Assembly: GCF_014931605.1 (NCBI RefSeq)
Contig: NZ_CP053382.1
Span: 2,914,001-2,978,000 of the forward strand
Length of the DNA: 64,000 nucleotides
Origin: Halomonas sp. MCCC 1A13316
GTDB lineage: Bacteria; Pseudomonadota; Gammaproteobacteria; Pseudomonadales; Halomonadaceae
Direction of reading: 5' to 3'
Under the pieces are notes generated by a model. It was not told where the DNA came from and did not search any database. It worked only from the letters and a program-made list of their open reading frames with translations. The position numbers were made by a program, and so were the translations under genes. Below, piece after piece: positions 36,422-46,053 of the stretch (positions are counted from its first letter, which is position 1; every line of letters begins with the position of its first letter).

Positions 36422-37509
36422 CAGGCTTCCTGCTGCAGCGCCGCGAGCTGGTCGGCCTGATGCTCGTGAATCAACGGATCGAGGACCTCGTCGAGCTCGC
36501 CGGCCATGACCTCACCGAGCTTGTAGAGGGTGAGATTGATGCGGTGATCGGTGAGCCGGCCCTGGGGGAAGTTATAGGTCCGGATACGCTCGCTGCGATC
36601 CCCCGAGCCGACCAGGCTGCGCCGCGTATCGGCCTGCTCGCGCTGACGTCCCTCCACGGCACTCTGCTTGAGCCGGGCCGCCAGCAGCGACATCGCCTTG
36701 GCCCGATTCTTGTGTTGGCTGCGCTCCTCCTGGCACTCGACTACCACGCCGCTGGGCAGGTGAGTGATGCGAATCGCCGAATCGGTGGTGTTGACGTGCT
36801 GACCACCGGCGCCACTGGAGCGAAAGGTATCCACCCGCAGATCGGCGGGATTGATGTCGACGTCGCCCACCGCATCGGCTTCCGGCATGACCGCCACGGT
36901 ACAGGCGGAAGTATGGATACGCCCTTGGGATTCGGTGGCTGGCACCCGCTGCACGCGGTGTGCGCCCGATTCGAATTTCAGCCGGGCATAGACCCCGTCG
37001 CCCTTTATCCGTGAGATGAGCTCCTTGTAACCGCCCTGCTCGCCATGGCTGGCGCTGATCACTTCGACCTTCCAGCCCTGCTTCTCGGCATAGCGGGAGT
37101 ACATGCGGAACAGGTCGCCGGCGAATAGTGCCGCTTCATCGCCGCCGGTGCCGGCGCGAATCTCGAGGAAGACGTTGCGGCCGTCGTCGGGGTCGCGCGG
37201 CACCAGTAACTGCTTGAGCCGCACCTCCAGCTCCGCCAGACGCTCCCGCCCCTCCTCCAGCTCCATCTGGACCAGCTCGCGCATCTCGGCGTCGCTGTCA
37301 TCGGCCAGTTGAGCGGCATCCTCCAGTTCGTTTTCGATCGCCCGATAGTCACGCCAGGCCTCGACCAGGTGTTCGAGCTCGGCATATTCACGGGAGTAGT
37401 CGCGGAAGCGAGGCTGATCGCTGATCACCTCGGGCTCCGCCAGCAGGGCGGCGAGCTCCTCGAAGCGTTCGACGAAGCCATCGAGACGCTGGCGCAGGGT
37501 CGCTTTCAT
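36421..37509 (-). CDS. prfA: Peptide chain release factor 1
   Basis: RF1 recognises UAA and UAG stop codons. The 362-residue length is typical. The codon-recognition region contains the PAT tripeptide in [16 protein letters not shown] (about residue 188), and the catalytic GGQ lies in [15 protein letters not shown] (about residue 232). The tail [23 protein letters not shown] is conserved. hemA lies 11 bases upstream and prmC overlaps downstream. Confidence 0.97.
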   Translation of the reverse strand: MKATLRQRLDGFVERFEELAALLAEPEVISDQPRFRDYSREYAELEHLVEAWRDYRAIENELEDAAQLADDSDAEMRELVQMELEEGRERLAELEVRLKQLLVPRDPDDGRNVFLEIRAGTGGDEAALFAGDLFRMYSRYAEKQGWKVEVISASHGEQGGYKELISRIKGDGVYARLKFESGAHRVQRVPATESQGRIHTSACTVAVMPEADAVGDVDINPADLRVDTFRSSGAGGQHVNTTDSAIRITHLPSGVVVECQEERSQHKNRAKAMSLLAARLKQSAVEGRQREQADTRRSLVGSGDRSERIRTYNFPQGRLTDHRINLTLYKLGEVMAGELDEVLDPLIHEHQADQLAALQQEA

Positions 37510-37520
37510 GGCGTGTCCTG

Positions 37521-38786
37521 TCAGGGTTTCGTTGATGTGGAATCCAGCAGCAGGGCCTCGGCGGCGGTGAGCAGATCGCGCCGCTCTCCCCCGGATGCCT
37601 CGCGCAGGGCCACCGTGGGCCGATGCAGCAGGCGATTGGTGAGCTGGTGGGCCAGCAGACGAAGCACCTCCTCGGGGTCCTCGCCTCGTGCCAGCCTTGC
37701 CAATGCCTGGCGCTCGGAATACTCGCGCAATTCGGCCGCCTGGTCGCGGTAGCGGCGAATCAACTCTCCACTGCTGCGGATGCGCCGTTCGTGCAGCCAG
37801 ACATGTACGCCATGTTCGATCAGCGATTCCGCCTGGTCGGCGGCCGCCTGGCGATGGCGTCGGTTCTCCTGGATCACCTCGTTGAGGTCGTCGACCGTAT
37901 AGAGAAAGATATCGTCCAGGTCGCCGACCTCGGGCTCGATGTCGCGCGGCACGGCAATGTCGACCATGAAGATCGGCCGATGGCGGCGTTTCTTCAGCGC
38001 CCGCTCGGCCATGCCCTTGCCCAAGATCGGGAGCGGTGCGGCGGTGGAGGAAATGACGATGTCCGCGCGGGCCAGGGCGTCGGGAATCTCGTTGAGCGAG
38101 ATCGCCTCGGCATTGAATTCGCTGGCCAGCACCTCGGCACGCTCACGCGTGCGGTTGGCCACGATCATATTTCGCACGCCGGCCTCGCGCAGGTGCCGCG
38201 CCACCAACTCAATGGTTTCCCCCGCGCCGATCAGCAGCGCCCGCGAGCGGCCGAAGTCATCGAAGATTCGACTGGCCAGGCTCACGGCGGCGTAAGCCAC
38301 CGAAACCGGGTTCTGACCGATGCCGGTGCGTGTACGCACCTGCTTGGCCACCGCGAACGTATGCTGGAACAGCAGCTCCAGCTCACCGCCCAACCCGCTC
38401 GCTTGGCGTGCCGACTGGTAGGCCTCCTTGAGCTGGCCTAGTATCTGCGGCTCACCCAGCACCATCGAGTCCAGCCCCACCGCAACGCGCATTAGATGAC
38501 GTGCGGCATCGTTGTCCAGATAGTGATAGGCGCAGGGCGTCAGCTCATCGAGCGCCAGCCCGTGGAAACGACCCAGCCAGTCGAGGATGATGCGCTCACC
38601 GCTCGGCTCGGTCACGCAATAGAGCTCAGTGCGATTGCAGGTCGAGAGCACCGCCGCTTCGTGCACCTCCGGCAGCCCACGCAGTTCGACCAGCGCCGAC
38701 TCCAGTTGCGCGGGTGTAAAGGCGACCCGTTCGCGCACCGCGACGGTGGCCGTCCTGTGGTTGATTCCAAGGGCAAGAAGCGTCAT
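37521..38786 (-). CDS. hemA: Glutamyl-tRNA reductase
   Basis: This enzyme reduces glutamyl-tRNA(Glu) to glutamate-1-semialdehyde, the first step of C5 tetrapyrrole synthesis. The 421-residue product has the [10 protein letters not shown] opening, the nucleophilic Cys in [11 protein letters not shown] near residue 50, [16 protein letters not shown] near 107, and the NADPH fold [17 protein letters not shown] near 186, followed by the C-terminal dimerisation helices. It is the first gene of hemA-prfA-prmC and divergent from the TPR lipoprotein gene, with a 233-base promoter gap (38787-39019). Confidence 0.96.
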   Translation of the reverse strand: MTLLALGINHRTATVAVRERVAFTPAQLESALVELRGLPEVHEAAVLSTCNRTELYCVTEPSGERIILDWLGRFHGLALDELTPCAYHYLDNDAARHLMRVAVGLDSMVLGEPQILGQLKEAYQSARQASGLGGELELLFQHTFAVAKQVRTRTGIGQNPVSVAYAAVSLASRIFDDFGRSRALLIGAGETIELVARHLREAGVRNMIVANRTRERAEVLASEFNAEAISLNEIPDALARADIVISSTAAPLPILGKGMAERALKKRRHRPIFMVDIAVPRDIEPEVGDLDDIFLYTVDDLNEVIQENRRHRQAAADQAESLIEHGVHVWLHERRIRSSGELIRRYRDQAAELREYSERQALARLARGEDPEEVLRLLAHQLTNRLLHRPTVALREASGGERRDLLTAAEALLLDSTSTKP

Positions 38787-39019
38787 GCGTTAAGCGTCTT
38801 CGGTGATGTCGGCCGGCGGCACCGTAAATGAAAAAACCGTCTCTGCGGCGCTGCATTCTATCACAGCCTTCCGAGCTCGGCGCCAGGCCCACGACCCCTG
38901 CCATTGACGCACGACAAGGCAGCGGTCATTCACCCAGCCGCATCGCCGAAGCAGCGATCCCTTTGCCCTTAGGCTGCTAGCCGGTATGCTGGCACCTCGG
39001 GACACCGGATGAGATACGC

Positions 39020-40774
39020 ATGCCCTCGACGCTGATACGCCCCTCACGCCATGGACTGGCAGTGCTTGGCCTGACCGTTCTGCTGGGCGGTTGCCAAGGC
39101 CTGGCCCCCATCCCTTCAGCCAAGTCTCAAGAAGACCCCATGGCCTCGGCACCTCCCATCGAGCACGGGCTTGACGCGGAGGGGTTGGCCACGCTGTTGA
39201 CAGCCGAGTTTGCGGGACAGCGCGGCGACTATCGCCGCGCCACACTGGGCTACCTGGCCATGGCCGAGCGCTACAACGCTGCGCCACTGGCAGAGCGCGG
39301 CACCCTGGCAGCCCGCTTCAGCAATGACGTCCTGCTGCTCGAGCAGGCCGTTGGCACCTGGCAGGAGCTCGCCCCCGCAGCAGAAGCGCCACTACGCCTG
39401 CTCGCCGGCTTGGCTCTGCAGCGTGGCGACTGGACCCAGGCGCTAGATTGGCGTCTGGCATTGGCCGAGCAGGGCCAGCATGCCGAACTGGCACTGTTCG
39501 CCGAGCTTGCATTGGAGTCAGGCGTCGATCCATTGCCTCTGCGCGAGCGGCTGCGGGAACATCTCGACCGTACCGGGGTTGGCACCCACCCTCACTATCA
39601 CGATGCCGTGCTGGCCATGGCGATCCTCGAGGCGGCCACGGGACAGCGTCAGCAGGCCGAGACGCGCCTGAACCAGCTCGAGCGTAACCACTCCGAGCTA
39701 CCCGCCCTGTGGCTGACGCGAGCCCAACTGGCCTTGGAAGCCGACAGCCCGCGCCAAGCCCGTGAGTCCGCTCGCCGCGGCCTCGAGGTCTCCCCCGGCG
39801 ATCCGCGCTTCTTACTACTGTTGGCACAGGCTGAGCTGATGCTGGGCAACGTCGCCGCCGCCGAGCAACACACCGCGGCGCTGATGGACGAGCACGTCGG
39901 CAACCACGAATTGCACGTCTCGCTGGCACGCCTCTATCTGGAAGGTGGCCATCTCGATGCCGCCCGACGCCTGCTGCTGCCCCTGGTCGGCAGCGACGAA
40001 CCCCCTCCCGAGGCCTTCTACCTGATGGGCACTATTGCCGAACAGGAAGGGGAAATCGACAATGCCCTGCTCTACTACCGCCAGGTGGCTCCAGGCAGCC
40101 ACTTCCTGCGCTCCCGCCTGCGGGCCGCCCAGATGCTGATCGAGGACGAACGCTTGCTAGACGCTCGCGCCTTCTTGCGCATCGAGCGCCTGCGCCATGA
40201 ATCGCATTTCAGCGATCTGGTCGCCCTCGAGGTGGAGCTGCTCGACGAAGCCGGACTGAGCGCCGAAGCCGACAGCCTGCTCGACCGCGAACTCTCGCGC
40301 ACCCCCAATGACGAACCGCTACTTTATCTGCGCGCCATGCGCGCCTGGGAGCATGGCAACCTCGAAGCCATGGAGCGAGACCTGGGTCGCATCATCGAAG
40401 CCAACCCGGAGAATGCCTCGGCCCTGAACGCACTGGGCTATACGCTGGCGGACCTCGACGACCCCGAGCGCCTGGAGGAGGCCCGCGAGCTCATCGAACG
40501 CGCCCATGAACTCGAACCCGGCAGCCCGGCAATCATGGATAGCCTGGGCTGGGTCTACTATCGGATGGGCGACCCGGAGCGCGCGCTGGCCTGGCTGGAG
40601 CGCGCTTATGCCAGCATGCCCGACCAAGAGATCGCCGCTCATCTGGCCGAGGTTCTCTGGACGCTGGATCGACATGACGATGCCCGACGCGTCGTGGCAC
40701 ACATCCTGCGCCAGCACGACGAGCATCCCATGATCGACGATCTCCTCGAGCGCATTCCCGAACTGGCACCCTGA
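39020..40774 (+). CDS. Tetratricopeptide-repeat lipoprotein
   Basis: This is an exported TPR protein of 584 residues. The N-terminus has a lipoprotein signal (LAVLGLTVLLGGCQGL, Cys near residue 23), predicting outer-membrane or periplasmic attachment. The rest is a long array of helical repeats; clear TPR units include HEPYYL-type ALNALGYTLADLDDPE and IMDSLGWVYYRMGDPERALAWLERAY near residues 475-540. Position between hemA and lolB is conserved in pseudomonads and relatives. A role in the cell envelope is assumed from the lipobox and neighbours; no specific function is known to me. Confidence 0.88.
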   Translation: MPSTLIRPSRHGLAVLGLTVLLGGCQGLAPIPSAKSQEDPMASAPPIEHGLDAEGLATLLTAEFAGQRGDYRRATLGYLAMAERYNAAPLAERGTLAARFSNDVLLLEQAVGTWQELAPAAEAPLRLLAGLALQRGDWTQALDWRLALAEQGQHAELALFAELALESGVDPLPLRERLREHLDRTGVGTHPHYHDAVLAMAILEAATGQRQQAETRLNQLERNHSELPALWLTRAQLALEADSPRQARESARRGLEVSPGDPRFLLLLAQAELMLGNVAAAEQHTAALMDEHVGNHELHVSLARLYLEGGHLDAARRLLLPLVGSDEPPPEAFYLMGTIAEQEGEIDNALLYYRQVAPGSHFLRSRLRAAQMLIEDERLLDARAFLRIERLRHESHFSDLVALEVELLDEAGLSAEADSLLDRELSRTPNDEPLLYLRAMRAWEHGNLEAMERDLGRIIEANPENASALNALGYTLADLDDPERLEEARELIERAHELEPGSPAIMDSLGWVYYRMGDPERALAWLERAYASMPDQEIAAHLAEVLWTLDRHDDARRVVAHILRQHDEHPMIDDLLERIPELAP

Positions 40775-40800
40775 CCACCCTCTGTCAACGAGACGATGCC

Positions 40801-41421
40801 ATGAAACGCCCCATTTTCGCGACACGTTGGCTTGCCATGAGCCTCGCACTGACACTATTGGCCGGCTGCGCCACCCCTGGCGCGGCCCCGGACGGTGAGC
40901 GCCAGTCCGACCAGTGGGAAGCCCAGAAAGAGCGCCTGGAATCCCTGGACACCTGGACCCTGATCGGCAAGACCGGGCTGCGCACCGCCCAGGAATCGAC
41001 CAGCGCCAACCTCGACTGGAGCCAGCACCCCCACTATTACCGCATGCTGATCAGCGGCCCCTTCGGTAGCGGCCGCAACTTGCTGGAAGGGCGCGAAGGC
41101 CGCTTCTCGCTGACCAATGCCGAAGGACGCTTCGAAGCCGCGACTCCCGAAGCCTTGATGCAGCAGCAGTTGGGTTGGTCACTACCGGTCAGTTCGCTGG
41201 CCGACTGGATCCGCGGCCTGCCCGCCGACCACAGCCGCTATCAGCTCGATCGTGACGAGCGAGGCTTCCCTCAACAGCTCGAACAGGATGGCTGGCAGAT
41301 CGTCTATCGCGACTGGATGCAGGTCGAGTCGTTGTGGCTGCCGCGCCGCCTGGTCATGGAATACGATGACCTGCGCGTGACGCTGGTGGTCACCGAGTGG
41401 CGCCCCGTTGTTGATGACTGA
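40801..41421 (+). CDS. lolB: Outer-membrane lipoprotein receptor LolB
   Basis: LolB receives lipoproteins from LolA and inserts them into the outer membrane. The 206-residue product has the lipobox LLAGCATPG (Cys near residue 22). The mature part shows TWTLIGKTGLRT, then NLDWSQHPHYYRMLISGPFGSG, and a central LGWSLPVSSLADWIRGLP, all typical of the LolB beta-barrel half. The last bases overlap the ispE start by eight nucleotides. Confidence 0.94.
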   Translation: MKRPIFATRWLAMSLALTLLAGCATPGAAPDGERQSDQWEAQKERLESLDTWTLIGKTGLRTAQESTSANLDWSQHPHYYRMLISGPFGSGRNLLEGREGRFSLTNAEGRFEAATPEALMQQQLGWSLPVSSLADWIRGLPADHSRYQLDRDERGFPQQLEQDGWQIVYRDWMQVESLWLPRRLVMEYDDLRVTLVVTEWRPVVDD

Positions 41422-42298
41422 ACCGACCAACGAGCCGTTGATCGACCCGACGAGCGAGCTCGTACTGCCGGCGCCGGCCAAGCTCAACCGGATGCTGCAT
41501 ATCACCGGCCGCCGGGCAGACGGCTACCATGAGCTGCAGACGCTGTTCCAGTTCCTCGACCATGGGGACGAGTTGAGCCTGCGTCTCAGGCCGGACGGAG
41601 AGATCCGCCTGACCCCATCCATCGCCGGGCTGGCCGATACCGACAACCTGATCGTGCGCGCCGCCCGCCTTCTGCAAGCCGAGAGCGGCTGCCAGCTGGG
41701 CGCCGACATCCACCTGACCAAACGCCTGCCCATGGGCGGCGGACTGGGCGGCGGCAGCAGCGACGCCGCCACCACCCTGCTTGGCCTCGACCGTCTTTGG
41801 CGGCTCGGCCTCTCGCTCGATCGGCTAGCCGAACTCGGCCTGCGCCTCGGCGCCGACGTGCCGGTATTCGTGCGCGGCCGCGCCGCCTGGGCCGAAGGCG
41901 TGGGTGAGAAGCTCACGCCAGTGGAACTCGACACCCCCTGGTTCGTGGTCGTGCACCCGGGCATCGAAGTGGCTACCGCCGCCGTGTTCGGGGCGGCACA
42001 ATTGACACGTAACACTCCCCCGATTACCATGGCGCGCGCACTGCAGGGGGGAGCACCCAGCTGGGACAACGACTGCGAGCCAACGGTCAGGTCACTCTAT
42101 CCGCAAGTCGCCGAAGCGCTCGACTGGCTTGGCAGCCGGGCAACCGCCATGTTGACGGGAACCGGCGCCTGCCTCTTCGCTCGGCTGGACTCGGAAGACA
42201 CGGCCAGGCGTCTATTGGCCGACCTATCGGGTCGCTATACTGCTTTCATTGCTCGCGGCCTGAATCTCTCCCCGCTACATGCTGCTCTAGGTCGATGA
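41414..42298 (+). CDS. ispE: 4-diphosphocytidyl-2-C-methyl-D-erythritol kinase
   Basis: This is a GHMP kinase of the MEP isoprenoid pathway that phosphorylates the 2-hydroxyl of CDP-methylerythritol; 294 residues. The N-terminal substrate motif is LPAPAKLNRMLHITGRRADGYHEL and the ATP loop is LPMGGGLGGGSSDAATTLL near residue 105. The C-terminal GHMP part has MLTGTGACLFARLD. Start: an ATG at 41414, overlapping the lolB end; TTG codons just upstream are less likely. The gap to prs (42299-42385) shows no tRNA. Confidence 0.95.
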   Translation: MTEPTNEPLIDPTSELVLPAPAKLNRMLHITGRRADGYHELQTLFQFLDHGDELSLRLRPDGEIRLTPSIAGLADTDNLIVRAARLLQAESGCQLGADIHLTKRLPMGGGLGGGSSDAATTLLGLDRLWRLGLSLDRLAELGLRLGADVPVFVRGRAAWAEGVGEKLTPVELDTPWFVVVHPGIEVATAAVFGAAQLTRNTPPITMARALQGGAPSWDNDCEPTVRSLYPQVAEALDWLGSRATAMLTGTGACLFARLDSEDTARRLLADLSGRYTAFIARGLNLSPLHAALGR

Positions 42299-42385
42299 AC
42301 ATGATGCCAGCGAGCGCCCGACTCGAAGCGCTTGCCCCCAGCTCATCGCAAACAGAGCTCCCCAACACTGCATAGGTGGATGCGC

Positions 42386-43327
42386 GTGTCAAAATTGATG
42401 GTTTTTGCCGGGAATGCCAATCCGGAGCTTGCCCAGAAAATCGCCGAGAGTCTCGATACTCGCATGGGCAATGCCACGGTCGGGCAGTTCAGCGATGGCG
42501 AGATCGCGGTCGAGATCAACGAGAACGTTCGCGGCAAGGACGTCTTCATTCTGCAGTCCACCTGCGCACCGACCAATGACAACCTGATGGAGCTGATCCT
42601 GATGGTGGATGCCCTGCGCCGGGCCTCAGCCACCCGGATCACCGCCGTGGTGCCCTATTTCGGCTACGCGCGCCAGGATCGCCGGGTACGTTCCGCCAGG
42701 GTTCCCATCTCGGCCAAGGTTGTCGCCGACATGATGGTCAAGGCCGGCGTAGACCGGGTGATGACCATGGACCTGCACGCCGATCAGATCCAAGGATTCT
42801 TCGACGTCCCGGTGGACAACGTCTACGGCTCGCCGATCCTGCTCGACGACATCGAGCGTCAGAACTACGACGATCTGGTGGTGGTGTCGCCCGATGTGGG
42901 CGGCGTGGTTCGCGCCCGCGCCATCGCCAAACAACTCAACGCCGATCTCGCCATCATCGACAAGCGCCGCCCCCAGGCCAACCAGGCCCAGGTGATGCAC
43001 ATCATCGGTGAGATCGAGAACCGCACCTGCGTGGTGGTGGACGACATGATCGATACCGCCGGCACCCTGTGCAAGGCCGGCGACGCGCTCAAGGACCATG
43101 GCGCGCGCCGCGTGGTGGCCTATGCCACCCACCCGATCCTCTCCGGCCCGGCGGTGGAGAACATCACCGGCTCGGTGCTCGACGAGGTGGTGGTCACCGA
43201 TACCATTCCGCTGTCCGACGTCGCCCGTCGCAGCGGCAAGATCCGTCAGCTCAGCGTGGCCGGACTGATCGCCGAGGCGATCCGCCGCGTCAGCAACGAA
43301 GAATCCGTCAGCGCCATGTTCCACTGA
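42386..43327 (+). CDS. prs: Ribose-phosphate pyrophosphokinase
   Basis: The enzyme makes PRPP from ribose 5-phosphate and ATP for nucleotide, His and Trp synthesis. The 313-residue product has the flag region [23 protein letters not shown], the catalytic [36 protein letters not shown] and the PRPP loop [17 protein letters not shown]. Start: a GTG at 42386, giving [15 protein letters not shown] as in E. coli; AGGTGG at 42374-42379 is correctly spaced for it, but abuts the ATG at 42380. Confidence 0.96.
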   Translation: MSKLMVFAGNANPELAQKIAESLDTRMGNATVGQFSDGEIAVEINENVRGKDVFILQSTCAPTNDNLMELILMVDALRRASATRITAVVPYFGYARQDRRVRSARVPISAKVVADMMVKAGVDRVMTMDLHADQIQGFFDVPVDNVYGSPILLDDIERQNYDDLVVVSPDVGGVVRARAIAKQLNADLAIIDKRRPQANQAQVMHIIGEIENRTCVVVDDMIDTAGTLCKAGDALKDHGARRVVAYATHPILSGPAVENITGSVLDEVVVTDTIPLSDVARRSGKIRQLSVAGLIAEAIRRVSNEESVSAMFH

Positions 43328-43344
43328 AGATGGCGCCGGTGTAG

Positions 43345-43361
43345 CGCCCCTACGGGGCTTT
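43345..43361 (+). terminator. Weak hairpin after prs
   Basis: A short stem, GCCCC-TAC-GGGGC, followed by TTTC lies 18 bases after the prs stop. It could partly end prs transcription before the rplY promoter. The stem is only five base pairs, so this is tentative. Confidence 0.35.
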
Positions 43362-43424
43362 CGGGAACGTCGCGATCAGGTCGCGGGTCGCACGTCTCCC
43401 TTACTTTCAGCAAGAGGCAACAAC

Positions 43425-44063
43425 ATGTCCGATTTCACACTCAATGCCAGCGTTCGCAACGACCTGGGGAAAGGTGCGAGCCGCCGCCTGCGTCGTGCGA
43501 ACCTCGAAGTTCCGGCAATCATCTACGGCGGAGAGAAGGCCCCTCAGCCGATCGCCCTCGAGAAGTCCGCCTTCTACAAGGCCATCGAGGACGAAGCCTT
43601 CTTCTCTTCAGTGCTCAATCTCGTCATCGACGGCCAGAAAGAGCAGGTCGTAGTGCGTGATCTGCAGCGTCACCCGTACAAGCCGCTGGTCACCCATGCC
43701 GACTTCATGCGCGTGGACGCCACTCACGAGATCACCATCAGCGTACCGCTTCACGTGGTGGGCGAAGAGAAGTCCAAGGGCATCAAGGACCATGGCGGCG
43801 AGCTGCATGTGCTCTCCAACGAAGTCCAGATCAGCTGTCTGCCAAAGGATCTGCCGGACTTCCTCGAGGTCGACATCAGCGAAGTCGAGCTGGGCACCAC
43901 CCTGCACCTCTCCGACCTCAAGCTGCCGGCCGGCATCACCCTGGTCGAGCTGACCCATGGCGCCGACCATGACAACGCCGTGCTGAGCATCACCAAGCCG
44001 AAAGTCCGCAGCGAAGAGACTGAAGGCGAAGAAGGCGAGGAAGGCGAAAACAGCGCCGAGTAA
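43425..44063 (+). CDS. rplY: 50S ribosomal protein L25 / general stress protein Ctc
   Basis: This protein binds 5S rRNA in the large subunit. The 212-residue product is the long (CTC) form: an N-terminal L25 domain (residues 1-95; [26 protein letters not shown]) and a C-terminal TL5-type beta domain (about 98-190; [20 protein letters not shown]). It ends in an acidic Glu/Gly tail (about 195-212). It is followed by two hairpins at 44075-44127, and pth lies downstream, as is common. Confidence 0.95.
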   Translation: MSDFTLNASVRNDLGKGASRRLRRANLEVPAIIYGGEKAPQPIALEKSAFYKAIEDEAFFSSVLNLVIDGQKEQVVVRDLQRHPYKPLVTHADFMRVDATHEITISVPLHVVGEEKSKGIKDHGGELHVLSNEVQISCLPKDLPDFLEVDISEVELGTTLHLSDLKLPAGITLVELTHGADHDNAVLSITKPKVRSEETEGEEGEEGENSAE

Positions 44064-44074
44064 ACCGCGCTGTC

Positions 44075-44096
44075 GGGGCTGCCCTGGGGCAGCCCC
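44075..44096 (+). other. Hairpin after rplY
   Basis: A 9-bp perfect stem (GGGGCTGCC / GGCAGCCCC) with a CTGG loop lies 11 bases after the rplY stop, just before the intrinsic terminator. It has no T-run of its own. Confidence 0.5.
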
Positions 44097-44105
44097 CAAT
44101 CCAAT

Positions 44106-44127
44106 CAAGCGCTGCGGCGCTTGTTTT
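44106..44127 (+). terminator. Intrinsic terminator between rplY and pth
   Basis: A 7-bp stem (CAAGCGC / GCGCTTG, loop TGCG) is followed by TTTTCGTTT. It ends 16 bases before the pth start and leaves room for the pth GGAGG ribosome site, so it may act as an attenuator rather than a full stop. Confidence 0.7.
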
Positions 44128-44143
44128 CGTTTGGAGGCCCCGC

Positions 44144-44725
44144 ATGCCCCAGGTCAAGGCGATCATCGGGCTGGGCAACCCCGGTGACAACTATGCCGCC
44201 ACGCGCCATAACGCTGGCGCCTGGCTGGTCGAGATCCTGGCTCGCCAGGCCGGCACCGAGCTACGCCCCGAAAAGAAGTTCCTCGGCCTTTATGCCAAGG
44301 TCCTGCTCGACGGACACGAACTGCACCTGCTCGAACCTACTACTTTCATGAACCGCAGCGGCGGCGCCGTGGCAGCGCTGTGCCAATTCTTCAAGATCGC
44401 TCCCGACGAGCTGCTGGTGGCCCATGACGAACTGGATATCGCCCCCGGAACCGCGCGTTACAAGCAGGGTGGCGGCCACGGCGGCCACAACGGCCTGCGT
44501 GATATCGTCAGCGCGCTGGGCGACAAGGGCTTTAATCGGCTGCGCATCGGCATTGGCCACCCTGGCGACTCGCGCCAGGTGACCAACTACGTGCTGGGAC
44601 GCCCCGGCAAGGCGGAGCTCGAGGCCATCGGGGCTGCGCTCGATGAGTGCCTGGCGACGCTGCCGCTCGCCGTGTCGGGCGACTGGGCCCGCGCCATGAG
44701 CCGGCTGCACAGCTTCCAAGGGTGA
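44144..44725 (+). CDS. pth: Peptidyl-tRNA hydrolase
   Basis: Pth recycles peptidyl-tRNA released from stalled ribosomes. The 193-residue product carries the catalytic His in YAATRHNAGAWLV, the Asn in PTTFMNRSGGAV, the Asp in VAHDELDIAPG, and GGGHGGHNGLRDI. GGAGG at 44132 precedes the ATG. ychF follows 55 bases later, an arrangement conserved across gammaproteobacteria. Confidence 0.96.
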   Translation: MPQVKAIIGLGNPGDNYAATRHNAGAWLVEILARQAGTELRPEKKFLGLYAKVLLDGHELHLLEPTTFMNRSGGAVAALCQFFKIAPDELLVAHDELDIAPGTARYKQGGGHGGHNGLRDIVSALGDKGFNRLRIGIGHPGDSRQVTNYVLGRPGKAELEAIGAALDECLATLPLAVSGDWARAMSRLHSFQG

Positions 44726-44780
44726 ATTAGAATAGCGCTAGTTCGCGAGCGCTACCCGCCACCACATTCAGGACACCATC

Positions 44781-45872
44781 ATGGGTTTTAACTGCGGTAT
44801 CGTCGGCCTGCCCAACGTTGGCAAGTCGACCCTCTTCAACGCCCTGACCAAGTCCGGCATCGATGCCGAGAACTTTCCCTTCTGCACGATCGAGCCCAAC
44901 GTCGGCATCGTGCCGATGCCCGACCCGCGTCTCGACAGGCTGGCCGAGATTGTGAAGCCGCAGAAGGTGCTCCCCACCACCATGGAATTCGTCGATATCG
45001 CCGGTCTGGTGGCGGGCGCTTCCAAGGGCGAGGGACTCGGTAACAAGTTCCTGGCCAATATCCGCGAGACCCAGGCCATCGCCCATGTGGTGCGCTGCTT
45101 CGACAACGACAACGTCATTCACGTGGCCAACCAGGTCGATCCGCGCGCGGACATCGAGATCATCAACATGGAACTGGCACTGGCCGATCTCGACACGGTC
45201 GAGCGCGCTATCCAGCGCCTGGTACGCGTTGCCAAGGGTGGCGACAAGGAGGCCATCGCCACCAAGGCGATACTGGAGCGCATCCAGCCGCATCTGGCTG
45301 AGGGCCAGCCGCTGAGAAGCTTCGGCCTCGATGATGACGAGAAACGCCAGCTCAAGAGCTTCGGCTTCCTCACGCTCAAGCCGACCATGTACATCGCCAA
45401 CGTCAACGAGGACGGCTTCGACGCCAACCCCTACCTCGATATCGTCAATGAAATCGCTGCCGAGGAAGGCGCGGTGGTGGTTCCGGTGTGCAACCAGTTG
45501 GAGGCCGAAATCGCCGAGCTTGACGACGAGGAACGCACCATGTTCCTCAGCGAGATGGGCATGGAAGAACCGGGGCTCGACCGCGTGATCCGCGCCGGCT
45601 ACAAGCTTCTCGGCCTGCAGACCTACTTCACTGCAGGCGTCAAGGAAGTACGCGCCTGGACGGTCAGGGTCGGCGCCACCGCCCCCGAGGGCGCCGGCGT
45701 TATCCACACCGACTTCCAGAAGGGCTTTATCCGCGCCGAGGTCATCGCCTACGATGACTTCGTCACACTGGGCGGCGAACAAGGTGCCAAGGATGCCGGC
45801 AAGTGGCGACTGGAAGGCAAGGATTACATCATCCAGGATGGTGACGTGATCCACTTCCGCTTCAATGTGTAA
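44781..45872 (+). CDS. ychF: Redox-regulated ATPase YchF
   Basis: YchF is an Obg-related P-loop protein that hydrolyses ATP rather than GTP and associates with ribosomes. The 363-residue product has G1 [15 protein letters not shown] near residue 8, the switch segment [19 protein letters not shown]3 [18 protein letters not shown] and the NVNEDGF G4 variant expected for ATP specificity. A C-terminal TGS domain ([32 protein letters not shown]) follows. Confidence 0.96.
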   Translation: MGFNCGIVGLPNVGKSTLFNALTKSGIDAENFPFCTIEPNVGIVPMPDPRLDRLAEIVKPQKVLPTTMEFVDIAGLVAGASKGEGLGNKFLANIRETQAIAHVVRCFDNDNVIHVANQVDPRADIEIINMELALADLDTVERAIQRLVRVAKGGDKEAIATKAILERIQPHLAEGQPLRSFGLDDDEKRQLKSFGFLTLKPTMYIANVNEDGFDANPYLDIVNEIAAEEGAVVVPVCNQLEAEIAELDDEERTMFLSEMGMEEPGLDRVIRAGYKLLGLQTYFTAGVKEVRAWTVRVGATAPEGAGVIHTDFQKGFIRAEVIAYDDFVTLGGEQGAKDAGKWRLEGKDYIIQDGDVIHFRFNV

Positions 45873-45881
45873 CCTCCAGGC

Positions 45882-45910
45882 TTGACCCGGCTGGGGCGAA
45901 TCCGTAAACT
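45882..45910 (+). promoter_or_regulatory. Sigma-70 promoter of tRNA-Met
   Basis: A -35 box TTGACC at 45882-45887 and a -10 box TAAACT at 45905-45910 are separated by 17 bases. The spacing is ideal and the tRNA 5' end lies 16 bases downstream of the -10 box. Confidence 0.75.
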
Positions 45911-45925
45911 TCGCCCCCGTTGATT

Positions 45926-46002
45926 GGCTACGTAGCTCAGCTGGTTAGAGCACATCACTCATAATGATGGGGTCCCCTGTTCGAATCAGGGCGTAGCCAC
46001 CA
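45926..46002 (+). tRNA. tRNA-Met (anticodon CAT), elongator type
   Basis: A 77-base gene with encoded CCA. The acceptor stem is GGCTACG with CGTAGCC, D-arm GCTC/GAGC, anticodon stem CATCA/TGATG with loop CTCATAA (CAT at 45960-45962), and T-stem CCCTG/CAGGG with loop TTCGAAT. The body matches E. coli metT-type elongator tRNA rather than initiator tRNA, which starts with CGC. An almost identical copy on the minus strand lies at 50513. Confidence 0.96.
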
Positions 46003-46008
46003 AAGATC

Positions 46009-46041
46009 AAAAAACCCGGCGCCTCCTGGCGCCGGGTTTTT
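46009..46041. terminator. Bidirectional terminator between tRNA-Met and the aminopeptidase
   Basis: A 9-bp stem, CCCGGCGCC / GGCGCCGGG (loop TCCT), has six A on the left and five T on the right. It can end both the tRNA transcript and the convergent aminopeptidase transcript, whose stop is at 46054. Confidence 0.9.
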
Positions 46042-46053
46042 CGTGGTGGCGGC